DNA from: Rhododendron vialii
Lineage: Eukaryota; Streptophyta; Magnoliopsida; Ericales; Ericaceae
NCBI RefSeq assembly: GCF_030253575.1
Contig: NC_080560.1
Span: forward strand, 30,989,501-31,053,500
Length of the DNA stretch: 64,000 bases
Direction: 5' to 3'
Below are positions 10,991-21,736 of this stretch, one piece after another (position 1 is the stretch's first letter; every line of letters begins with the position of its first letter). The position numbers and the translations under genes were made by a program. The notes under the pieces were generated by a model. It was not told where the DNA came from. It searched no databases and worked only from the letters and a program-made list of their open reading frames with translations.

Positions 10991-12531
10991 CCCATGTTTG
11001 TTGGGTTATCACATTGATTAAGTTAAGTAAAACTAATTGATCGTTTTTTAAAAAGTGATTTGATTAAGAGTGGTTGTTGAGATTGATGATCGTAGTAACA
11101 ATATGCTAACGCAATCCTTTCCATTTCGCAAACATAATGAATGTCTGGCCAAGTAAAGGCTGGGGTTGTTCAACCTTGATTTGAATACGTAGTGAACTTA
11201 ACCAACGTATTCTAGGTTGATTTAGATATGTAAGAAATACGATCTCAAACATATCTTTTAGAAGTGAAGCTCGAATAATTTAGATATTTAAAAGATATTC
11301 TTTGATTGCAAGTTGTTTCAGGTCAACAAATTAAACACAATCAACAATTCAAGTTTGAATAAATTTTGAACTTCCTTTTAAGTTAACTCGATCTCAACAT
11401 CTAATCAGCACAGACGATGGCAAGATTTTAGCTAATTACCCAAGGCATTTGTCCAAGTTCGAGGTGTTGATTATAAAGAAAGCAATTGTTACACTTCACC
11501 AATTTGAACTTTCGTAAAGCCTCTTCAACTCAAGTTAAACTAGTCACTTCAAATTCAAGAGAGAAGGGCAAAAGAGAAATTTCATAAGATGTTTGAGTTT
11601 TTCAATTGGACAAATAATTAACTTGTAACATCAAAGATATTAAATTGTGGACAGAATGGGTAGAAATATGTCATGCATCCTAGCCTTATAGTTCATGAAA
11701 ATGACTGAATAGTTAAGATGATGAAGGTGCAGGCCAGGCTTTGGCTTAGGTAGGAAGCTTTCTATTAATTAGTACTAGCGGCAAATCCGTGCCGCTAGTA
11801 TTAATTAGTGTCAGTGCCTATCATAGAGATCTTAACTTATAACACTATGTATTCTCATGTATTTAATAGGGGTTCAAATCTCACTAACTTTAACTAACAA
11901 TGCCGTCTTTCGCCGAATACAAAAAAGAAAGAAATAAAGGAAAACGTCATTTCATTTTTTATTCCAGAGGTGGAAATTCTCACGCGTTTTCAACTTTAAA
12001 TTTTAATTAGTAGTTCCCAATCCAAATTTTAAATATCTAAAAGCCATTCAAATTATATGTGTGAAGAGAAAACACAAACTTTAGGAAAGCGCCGGTTGTC
12101 AATCCCTTTGGAGCCCGGTCATGTTTTTCAATTCCAAATTTGACTAATTTAAAAGTTCTTTATTATGCAACTACTACAGTTAAAGGCTCTTTAAAGAAAT
12201 CATGGATTGCTCATAACTAACATAATTTTGATTAAATGAAGGAACACAAATTATTACACACATCGCGCTGCGCCACAACTCTAGTATTATGTCAATTAAC
12301 AGTCACTTTTCACTTGAAAATATTAGAGTAATTTTGTTTTTGTAGTTTGCAGGATAGTTGAGATACATGTTAAAAGCTCTTTACGGTTTTCAGATAATTA
12401 TTCTACTCTAGTTTTCAATCAAAATTTTAGTCTTTCACATGGAACACCATAAGATAACTCTTGTCGGTGAGTCACTTAACCATCTCCGGCCCTTGCTCAA
12501 TTTTTTTATCCAAAATTTCGTAAAAACTTCA
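10991..12531. other. Intergenic; one strong hairpin
   Basis: No gene seen. It contains a perfect short hairpin at 11774-11799 (ACTAGCGGCA / TGCCGCTAGT around AATCCG). A Helitron-like 3' end candidate, GCGCTGCGCCACAACTCTAG, ends near 12287 with T after CTAG. This is too little to call a Helitron. Confidence 0.4.
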
Positions 12532-12734
12532 TTAGGTATGAAGTACTCTAATGGGCAAGTTCAAATTAATGCATATATTTGAGTAAATGACTCATTAATT
12601 GCATAGTTGTAAATTTAAGAAAGATAAAATGGCCTTCAAAATTTGAATAAAGATTTGAGTCTCACTTAATATGGTTTGAAATTTAAGTAAAACTAAATTT
12701 GATATGGGTTTTGAGTTAAGAGCTGAAGTGAGAT
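12532..12734. repeat. 203-bp dispersed repeat, copy B
   Basis: Near-identical direct copy of 3965-4168 about 8.6 kb away, from ATTAGGTATGAAGTACTCTA to GAGCTGAAGTGAGAT. The sequences on both sides of the two copies differ. Confidence 0.85.
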
Positions 12735-13420
12735 TTCATGAATTTTACTCTGATATTCTAAGTTTTAAATAAAGACATAGAGTAAGGACCGAAGAAGCTA
12801 TTGAGTCTTGAGGAAACGATCCCGCTCATGGATAATAGTGAGCAACAGTGCTCGAGGGACGAACAACAGTGTCAAAGTTTGGACTAAATTAAATTATACT
12901 ATTTGTTTTTGTTGGTGATTTTTAGTGTAATTATTAGATACTTTGGATTTTTCCTAATGAGGGAAGGAGATAGTAGAAAATATGAACTGAAATTAAAATA
13001 AAGTTCAAAAAAAAGAAAAGGAAAAGAGAGGGTACGGCTAGGTTAATAATTAGTTGGACTAATTTTTTCCCGTATTTAGATCCTTTTCATCTTTGTTAGT
13101 GTTACGCCATTTTTTTTGTGGTCAAGTTCTTCTTGATGAAAATAATTTTAAAACTAAAAAATACTGATAATTTTTTTAAAAAGTATCATTAAAGACAAAA
13201 ATAATTCAAAATAGACAGATTTCTTGAATTGTTTTAATTTTTATTCCAAAAGAATTTTTTGTTAATAATTTTTTATGTGAACCAATAAAAATTAATACTA
13301 CAAAACTAACAAACATGAACAAAATATAAATAAAGACCCAAAAATATAATCTGATTCAATAATTAAGGGCGTGTTCCACTAATAAGGCTCCATTCTGCTT
13401 AACTTTTACTAGCACTTTTA

Positions 13421-13686
13421 GAGTCCGTTCCAGAACACCTTCTTAAAAAATAAGAACTTATTTCACATTTTCAAACTAAAAATAATGTAAACGAAAAATA
13501 AATTTTCAATTTTTTTTGCACCGTATTAAAGATCTCATTGAGATCTCTTAAACAAGATCTCATTGAGATCTCTTAAACAAGATCCATATTACATATTTTT
13601 AGATTTCAATAAGCCCATTATTTTTTAGTTTAAAATTACCTTCTTAAAAAATAAGTACTTATTCGGCTTTCTGGAACGGAGAGTCC
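13421..13686. mobile_element. Tourist-like MITE, degenerate
   Basis: GAGTCCGTTCCAGAACACCT at the left and GGCTTTCTGGAACGGAGAGT at the right are inverted. The internal sequence (CCTTCTTAAAAAATAAG, AAGATCTCATTGAGATCTC, CATATTTTTAGATTTCAATA) matches the better preserved Tourist-like element at 26632-26830. It has an internal 28-bp tandem duplication of the AAGATCTCATTGAGATCTCTT segment. TTA lies on both sides. Confidence 0.65.
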
Positions 13687-14280
13687 TTATTCAATTTTTT
13701 TCGCTTTTGTTAGTTTGTGCCAAACTTTCGTGAATTATTGATTGGTCTTGATGAGAGTAATCGAAAAAGTCGACTTTAAAGTGGTTATTTTTCAAAATAT
13801 TTGAGTAAAAGTAATTTTTTTCACTTTTCGATTTCTCTCGTCGAAACGAAACGAGTCAATAATTCACAAAAATTTGAAGGAAAACTAACAAATGCGAAAA
13901 GAATTCAAATAAATACAAAAACCAACTTATTTCACTTTAAGTTAAAGTGGAATAGGGTTAAATACTTATTTTCGAAGTAAAAGTGATTTATTATAAAAGA
14001 ATCACATTATTTCATAAATTAAAGAATAAATACTTTAGCGAAACGGGCCTACGCCACAACAGACCGCTGCCCTGCCGTGCATCAATTTGCGATTAGAAAG
14101 CCCAGGAGCATTGCATGCTCCAGTAGCACTGAATAACTTTTCGTCATACACGCTCACCCCCTCTCACGGTTTTGACCTCTTCTCCCTCTCCCTCTCCCTC
14201 TCCCTCTATTTCTTCGCCTCATCTCTCTCTCTCTCTCTGTCTCTCTCTCTCTTCTTCTCAGGTATCCCTCCCAGTCACCA
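13687..14280. other. Upstream region and 5' UTR of the PLAC8 gene
   Basis: AT-rich DNA followed from about 14160 by a pyrimidine-rich leader (CTCCCT and TCTC repeats, 14173-14260), as is common in plant 5' UTRs. No unambiguous TATA box was located. The long frame covering 14087-14662 on this strand reads through the leader and is not a gene. Confidence 0.5.
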
Positions 14281-16411
14281 ATGGCGAATCTCGAAGAATC
14301 AAGTCCCCTCCTATCTACCCACCTGCCCTCGGACGATGACAAGAAACCCACCAAGCCAACTTCTGCCCCTCCGCCTGCTGCAACGCCGACAAAGCAATCT
14401 CCTCCAGATGGACCCGCCTACGGCTGGACGGCCGATGGGCTGCCACTGGGGCACGGAAGCGTGGTCGGTGAGCCCATGCGCCGCGCTCAGTGGGACTCCA
14501 GCCTCCTCGCTTGCCTCGGACGCAACGATGAGTTCTGTAGCAGCGATCTCGAAGTTTGTGAGTTTCTTTTTCTTCTTGTATTCCTATTTTTGTTCTGGTT
14601 TCGTGGAGTTTTATTGTTGTGCTGAAAAGGGTAAACTTCAAGAATTTGACGCTCAATGTTGATGGGTATTTGCAATTTAGACTCTGTTTGGATAGCTGTG
14701 AATTCCAAATGAAGGTAATTAGTTGGTGATTAGGATAAATAGTTTAGGGTATTTGCAATTTAGACTGTGTTATCTGTATGGATAGGTGTGAATTGCAAAT
14801 GAAGGTAATTAATTGGTGATTAGGATAAATAGTTTAGAGGTTTAGCTATAGGTGGATTGTGAAACTTCTAAAGGGTGGATCTCGAGGTTTTGTGAGTTTC
14901 TCTTTGAATTTTGTTGTCTTATTTTCCCATTTTGTGCTGTTATCAATAGATTTCAAGATTCTTGGGCTGAAAAGGATAAGCTTTTATGAATTTGACGCTC
15001 AATGTTGACAGATACTTCAATTTAGACTCCGTTTGGATAGATGTGAATTCCGAATGAAGATAATTAGTTAGTGCTTACGATATATAATTTAGAGGTTTAG
15101 CTATAGGTGGCTTGTGAAACTTTAGTGAAGGATGGGTTAGAGGTATAAGAGAGGTGTTTTGTTTGAGATCCTTGTATAATTACAACCCTTAACATGAAGG
15201 ATCTCTGTAGTAATTCAAATTGATCGCAAAAAATTCATGAATTCAATGTCAAAAGTTAATTTGTAAAGTATCAGATCTAGGTTTGACTTATTATTATTAG
15301 ACAATAAGGTCAAACCACTTCATTTTGAGATGCAAAGCTATCCAAATGGAGCCTTAGTTTCCCATCTAGATCTGGTTTTTAGATGTTAGTACCAATGTTA
15401 ATTCGTCCATTGTGGCTAATAGTATACTGCTGCCTGTTGTATGGATGTGCATAGAATAGTTGGATTTGAATGGCTTGTGAATTTTATTGCATTACAATAT
15501 GGAATGCGGGAGGTGTTACGACTTGGTGGTATCGCTTTATGTTGGATGAAGATATGCATGCACGCTTATTCATTTATTCAAATCTGAAAATTTATGAAAG
15601 ATACGATTGTGAAGATTATTGCTATTAGTTGTAGCGGAATTTATGGTCAAAGGGGAAAGTTTAGTACAGTGATTGAAGCATGGAAGAGAGATTGACCCTA
15701 TCCTTCTCTAAATACCCCTCTTGTTTGCTGACATGTGGCATGCTACTATAGGGGTGTGATTTTTCCAAAAATATATAATTGTGTCATATTTGGTTATGCT
15801 AAATGCCATAGTGGTTGGAGTAATGCGTATAATCAGATTTCGTGGAATTTGGTCAGTTATAAATTGAAAACTAGTCCTTTTTTTTCCAGCAATCAATCTA
15901 CTCTTGCACCTGACTTACTATAATGATCAATTCTTACCAGATAAATGGTTGATGAGTGCTCATATCTAACACAAAAAACCTGAAATTGTTGTCTTCAGTC
16001 TTACATCTGCATTTAATTTTCTTCCTGTCGAAATAGGATAAATGTTCTTGCACAATATATATGAATACGAGGTGACCGGTAAACCTTCCAATCTGTTCTA
16101 AAAGCGCTACATGGACTAAAGTTTGATGTCATGGATAGTCTATCTAATGATTCTAATCCTTGCGCGAATGATATTTTCCTTTAAATGTTTGCACTGATCA
16201 AATTAACTTTTTATGCTTGATCAAATAAATTGACTTTGTCTGAGACGTCTCTAGTAGTTTACCCAGTCCGTATGTTAGGAACTTAGAATTGGATAACTTA
16301 GTTTTTTTTTAGCTTCAAATCTTATTGGTTGAGACGCTGTTAACTTTGAATCATCTAGACCTCTTGGATAAGTTGCTCTCTAATCTTTAGTCCACAATTG
16401 TGTTTTCTGCG

Positions 16412-16455
<44 letters not shown>

Positions 16456-18670
16456 ATAAGTTGATATTTAATAGGCCTCCTTGGAAGTGTGGCCCCATGT
16501 GTGCTTTATGGAGGCAATGTCGAGAGGCTTGGCTCTGCTCCCGGGACTTTTGCAAATCACTGCCTGCCTTACTGTGCTCTATACACGATTGGTCAGGCCT
16601 TTTTGCAATCAAACTCCCTTGCACCCTGCTTCTCATATCCCAACCGTACTGCCATCCGTCAGAAGTTCAATCTTGAGGCAAGCTATTTTTTATCTTTTCC
16701 AGTTATCATCTCTTCTGACTACATTGGAAATCAAGCTTGTGGTATTTTCTCATTGTTTAGTTTAAGTTTCAACTGATATTCTTGTTCTTTAGTTCAAGAT
16801 ATATTCTGTAATTATGATACAAACGTGTAGGGTAGAATACTTCCACTCTCTTTCAATGTCAAAAATCGCATAATTCCTTCCTGTGCCGCATTTCTAACCT
16901 GTTCTCTGCCGTAGTTTTCTTTCCTTTGTAATACTTGTAGATTTTGGTTAAGATTATTCTGTTTGATGAAGAGGATAAGGATATACCCAACCTGGCAAAG
17001 TTCTAACTATATCATATCTTAAGTAAGAGTAATATTGAAAGAAACATAAAATCCCCAAGCCTCCTGACTTATATAAGAATAAGATAACAGAGTAAGATTA
17101 AACAAATATAACTCCCCATGGTTCACAACAATGTCAAAACAAAAAATTAGAACGCAACTATGATAAAGTAGCAAATTGTGTGAGCCTAATACATTTACAT
17201 GGAGAGTGTCTTTGATGTTCAATGCGCGAGTGATGAGGAGGTTGTGGGAAGGCGATGTAGCCAGGTACGGTGAGATCTTTGCACTTGTGCTGTTGTGCAA
17301 ATGGCAGTACTGAGTTAGTCTCTATCTTGGGGACAGGTTGGAGGAATAGCGAACTGGTGTGAAGAATTTGTATAAAGGGGTCCAGATGGGTGGCACATGT
17401 CATTTTACTAACTTAATAGGGGCGTTTGAGGAACAAACACCTAGAAAATAGTTTAGTGATTCCACCTTTTAAAGTAGTATAAATTTATAATTGATATCGT
17501 GTTGTCATGGGAAATGTTTCTGCGGTTTTGTCTTTTGTATGATGATAGAGCTCTATTCAATAGGCTGTGTTGTCCTATTGCCGGTAATGAAGTGGGAATT
17601 ATGGCAGTCTCAGTTGACTTTTAATATTTCGAGAGATGCATAAATTGTTAATTTTAATAATAGTTACTCTGAAATGATGTCTATATGTTGTAATAATGTA
17701 GATGCTAATACACAAAGTATTCATTTTATCTGATATCCTTGTGAAATAATTGTTAGTATATGATCCACATTGCGAGGGTTAAATGCTTAGGAATTGTATG
17801 GGTCATTGTAACACTTTGCTGTTTGATATAATTTCCTGCATACATGATTGAATTTGTACTGCCTAAGGTTAGGTCTGTCCCTAGTCATTGCCCGCCTATA
17901 CCACCATCAATTGGTGATTACATGGGTATTGTTAAAACCTGAGAGAGCTCATGCAATTGTCTTGGGATTGGAGGAAACTATTGGAATCTCAGAGTAGTGA
18001 AACTCAGAACTACGCTTTTCAAATACTGCATTGTTAGTTTACAAACCAAAGTACACGAAGCAAGAAAGTGTACAAGGATTGAATAGAAGATAACAAAGAG
18101 GCAACCATAGTGTATTTCGTCTCATTCACATCCCACCTTGTTACTAATTTTTGCTGCGCAAATTACTCAAACAAAAGTCTCCCAACTTCTGTAAACTATG
18201 TTTGTCTAGAGGGTAAGATATAGGAAGATAAGCAAGTATTCGTTTGATATGAATTTATGCTTGTTGGATGATCATCCAAAGATGGAGAGGTGTTCAGGTA
18301 ATTAGGAAAATGTTCACTATTAAGGAAAGTGTTCAGGTAATTTATGCTTGTTGATGATCATTTAACTGGTGTTAACTTCTCTTAATTAGTGTTTCCGTTC
18401 CTTAACTGTGTCTACTGAATCAAACAGGGAGGCTGCGAGGCACTTGACAGGTCATGCGGATGCTGTGGTAGCTTTGTTGAGGATGATGTGCAGCGTGAGC
18501 ATTGTGAATCTGTTTGCGACTTTGCAACCCATGTCTTCTGCCACCCGTGCGCACTTTGCCAGGAGGGCCGTGAGCTCCGCCGTAGGCTTCCTCATCCTGG
18601 GTTTAAGGCACAACCCATCTTGGTCATGGTCCCGCCCAGAGACCAAACCATGGGCCGTGGCAAGGCCTGA
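14281..18670 (+). CDS. PLAC8-domain protein (cell number regulator type), 240 aa, 3 exons
   Basis: Exons 14281-14557, 16475-16677 and 18428-18670 join in frame to 240 residues plus stop. The N-terminus is polar and Pro/Thr-rich (MANLEESSPLLSTHLP...). The PLAC8 domain spans roughly residues 85-225 with Cys-rich blocks SVAPCVLYGGNVERLGSAPG, HCLPYCALYTIGQAFLQ, CGCCGSFVEDDVQREHCES and FCHPCALCQEGRELRRR, ending DQTMGRGKA. By family knowledge these are small Cys-rich membrane-associated proteins linked to organ or cell number control and metal or Ca2+ handling; this sub-type is conserved in land plants but its role is unproven. Intron 1 has normal GT-AG ends (GTGAGT ... ATAG). Intron 2 starts GC (GAG|GCAAGC) and ends CAG, and only this donor preserves the family's NLEGGCEAL junction well. 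Intron 1 ends with a long CT microsatellite about 25 bp before the acceptor. Confidence 0.9.
16416..16450. repeat. (CT)n microsatellite in PLAC8 intron 1
   Basis: About 17 CT units just upstream of the intron 1 acceptor at 16474. It may serve as the polypyrimidine tract. Length polymorphism is likely. Confidence 0.9.
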
Positions 18671-19895
18671 GTCTGAGTCTTCTACCTCAGCGTTGACATG
18701 GTGATAAAGACTGGATTGCATAATCTAAAACTGTGGTTGAAATTTGGTGTTACAGGTATAAATAAGTTATCATGATAATCTATGTCTCCGTTTATAGTAT
18801 GTAATTGTCTGTTGTGGGGGTGACTGGGTGTACTATGATATCTGCGGATATGCCTTTTGATGTGGACTGAAGCTAAGACCGCAAAACAAAAACTGATTTC
18901 CCTATTTATGTCTGTGTTGCATTGCTCTATCTCACATTATTTGATGTGTTGCTCTTTGAATATGAATGCTTGGCATATATCTAATGGGGACGTAAGATTT
19001 CCTGAACCTACATCTCCTTAAAAATGCTGTGTGCTTTTAATACGCAAGACTAAAAGGTTGGTGCTCTATTCAACTATTGAAGTTATCCGGTTCATCTTAG
19101 TTTTGTGACCAGTAGGTTGCCCTGATGGATGTGTGATTATCAACCCAGCCATCATAGCTTTGTGACCAATAGGTTGCCCTGATGGATGTGTGATCATCAA
19201 CCCAGCCGAAACCAAATGGTCATTTTCTTTACTTCTAAGACCGAAGTTTTGAGTCCAAGCTATGAATCGGTATGATGCTGCTGTAGTAATCTAGCATACA
19301 AAGGCTCTGTTTGTTTGGGCTAGTTATATTTACCCGAAAATAAATTTCCTCACTTTTGGCGTATGGTTGCTCGTTAGTTTTCTTTTTTCTTTTTAATTCA
19401 AAGTCATAGCCACTGTCATTAAGTGGTAGATCCAAAGGATCAAATTAGAGATTAGGACATCAAGAATAGGGGAACAAATGATGAAAAAAAATAAAAGAGG
19501 GGAACAAGCTCCCGAAAACAAGCACTGATATCTCTAAAAATAATATTGGACTACATTGAGTAGAATACACACAACGACGAGATTCTTCAGTGTTTACTGC
19601 AAATGTGGTAGATAGCATGTTGGTCTTTAACTCTGTCTCCGCTTGCAAGTGAGAGTAATTCAGGACATAAACCATAAAACCATATTCCATAACCATCTGC
19701 ATGTCTCATAAGGCCTTGTTGATTCGTGAGGCTGAGTAGCGCGAGGCTTCAGTTGGATGACATAATCCTCTTCCAACTTTGTTTCTGAAAATGCTTGCTT
19801 TGGGACTTTACCATCCGTCAAAATTGCAAGCAGAACAAGAGTTAGCATCACACATGAGACCTGAGTTGTTTTCTTACTCTCATGCGTCGTGTAAC
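18671..19895. other. PLAC8 3' flank and intergenic DNA
   Basis: Contains a tandem duplication of about 55 bp at 19101-19207 (units around TAGGTTGCCCTGATGGATGT, ending CAACCCAGCC). No gene recognised; short open frames here lack homology or splice support. Confidence 0.5.
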
Positions 19896-20142
19896 CTGCT
19901 TAGCAAGGCTTTGATGGGTTATGCAAATGCTGTCTATGTTTTGTGGAGGACAATAAACGTGCAATGTGAACAATGCGAGTCGGCTTGTGACTTTTGCTAC
20001 TCATATCTTGTTCTACGCTTGTTCACTTTGCAAGGAGGGTTGTGAGCTTTGTTATCGGCTTCCTCATCCTGGGTTTGAGGCTCAACCAATCTTTGTTATC
20101 GTCCTGCCTGCAGAGCAGACCATGGGTTGTGGCGGGGCTTGA
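19896..20142 (+). pseudogene. Decayed copy of PLAC8 exon 3
   Basis: Aligns by eye with exon 3 (18428-18670) from the residues before ...HCESVCDF (here CEQCESACDF) through GGCTTCCTCATCCTGGGTTT to the stop position (GGGGCTTGA versus AAGGCCTGA). It has several deletions and substitutions and no single open frame. No counterpart of exons 1 or 2 was found next to it, so it is a partial tandem duplicate about 1.5 kb downstream of the live gene. Confidence 0.8.
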
Positions 20143-21736
20143 GATTCTTCAAATCTCAGCATTGGTGTCTTGGGTAAATTTCGGTACGCTATGATATCCG
20201 ACTTTGTGATAATATCCGATTCTATAATCAAACTGTTCTTGAAATATTGCTTTGCATGTATCGCTGAGTTACCCTGACCAACATACTCGTTTTGCTTTTT
20301 CACATAGCTATTGTCTGTGTTGTGCTAGCAAGTCCAATGGTTGCAAAAATGACTTAGAGCCATCGCCAAAAAATGGCATTTTTTGCTCCAGTAATTTATA
20401 TCATTTTTATCCAAAAATGGCACCAAGAATTGGAAAGCCATTTGTGCCACATCATCAAATCCAACAATCAATTTTCAGAGAGAGAGAGAGAGAGAGTACT
20501 TGTTGCCGGATCCAGATCCTCCAATCTCGCCTTTGCCAGAATGGTTGATCTTCGTCGTCGCCGGAGCCACTGCTAGTGTTGGCAAAAACAGTCGGTTGTT
20601 GCACAAAACTAGTAGATTGTTCCACACAAACAGTGGATTTTTGTACAAAATCAGTAGATCTGTTGCACTCTATCTTGATGGTAGTGTCGTCTGATACCAG
20701 TGGAACCAACGTGCTTAGCTGTTCATCGTAGAGATTTCTTCTACAGCAATAGATTTCTTGAACTTGATCATTGTAGAGAAGAAGAGGATAATGCTAGTAT
20801 ATTGATTATTGAGAAGAAAATAGTAGATGTGTTGTAGTAATCAAAAATTTTATTTATTCATAGAGATGAATTGAAAATGTTAGATAGTAGGGTTGAATGA
20901 AGAATAAGAAAAGGTAGATGGAGAATGGAAGTCAGAGAATGTTAGTTAGTTGGATTTGGGAGACAAAGGGAATTTTGCCAAAAAATGAAAGATGGCTTTG
21001 CACCAACAGTGACATTTTGATGAATATTTTGATCGTGTTGCTAGGCAGTATGCTGTGTATTCATTTTGATGTCAGTCAGCTTTTAAAACAATTTCTTGCC
21101 TGTGTACTCAACAAAAAACATAAGAAAATTCATGTCATTCATTTCTTCACTTGATTATTTTTCTTACAGTTGCTTCTCCTACATAAATTTCCTCCACACT
21201 CCAGGTATTCCCTGATCTAAACACAACTACGGAATGTCACATGGTTGATGGATCCGTGCAGCCGCTTAAAACAACAAAAATCACTTTGATTATTTCGGCG
21301 ATGCCCTTTGGCATCTTTTAGCTTGGAACTTCAGTGTACAATCTCCAACGTACCAAAAACAAAAGAAGGATGAACAAGAGCAAACACAATTCTGGCAACA
21401 GCCCAGCCTAATAATAAGGAAAGCTAAAAAGAGTCATATCAACATGAGGGAGATTGAAAAAGCGCTTAGCGCCGAAAAGAAACAAAAAAATAACCACAAT
21501 TGTCTTGGAGAAAAGTGCAATATGTTTTGAATTTTTGCAACTGAAGTCATTATCTCCCTAGTTAGATGCCAAATCATCGGGGGTCTAACTTAAAATCAAA
21601 TTGTGTAGCTAAATTTCAATCCAGTATGATGAGAGGAGAAAAACATCAAAGAAAAGGGTACGGGACAAGAAGGATGACATTTGAACACAACAACTCAGCC
21701 TAAAGAGCAGAAGCATTACAAATTGGCCGACCATGT
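20143..21736. other. Intergenic and S1Fa 3' flank
   Basis: Contains a short (GA)n run at 20479-20495 and no recognisable gene. The part nearest 21736 should hold the 3' UTR of the reverse-strand S1Fa gene. Confidence 0.45.

Noticed and set aside
11774..12287. Calling a complete Helitron
   Set aside because: The 5' TC end and the A|T target could not be shown; reported only as a low-interest observation.
14087..14662. 191-residue open frame overlapping PLAC8 exon 1
   Set aside because: It runs through the CT-rich leader and into intron 1 in a different frame from the PLAC8 exon; no family similarity.
16702..16710. GT donor downstream of PLAC8 exon 2 (CCA|GTTATC)
   Set aside because: It would keep frame but add eight residues foreign to the family; the GC donor has far better consensus and junction fit.
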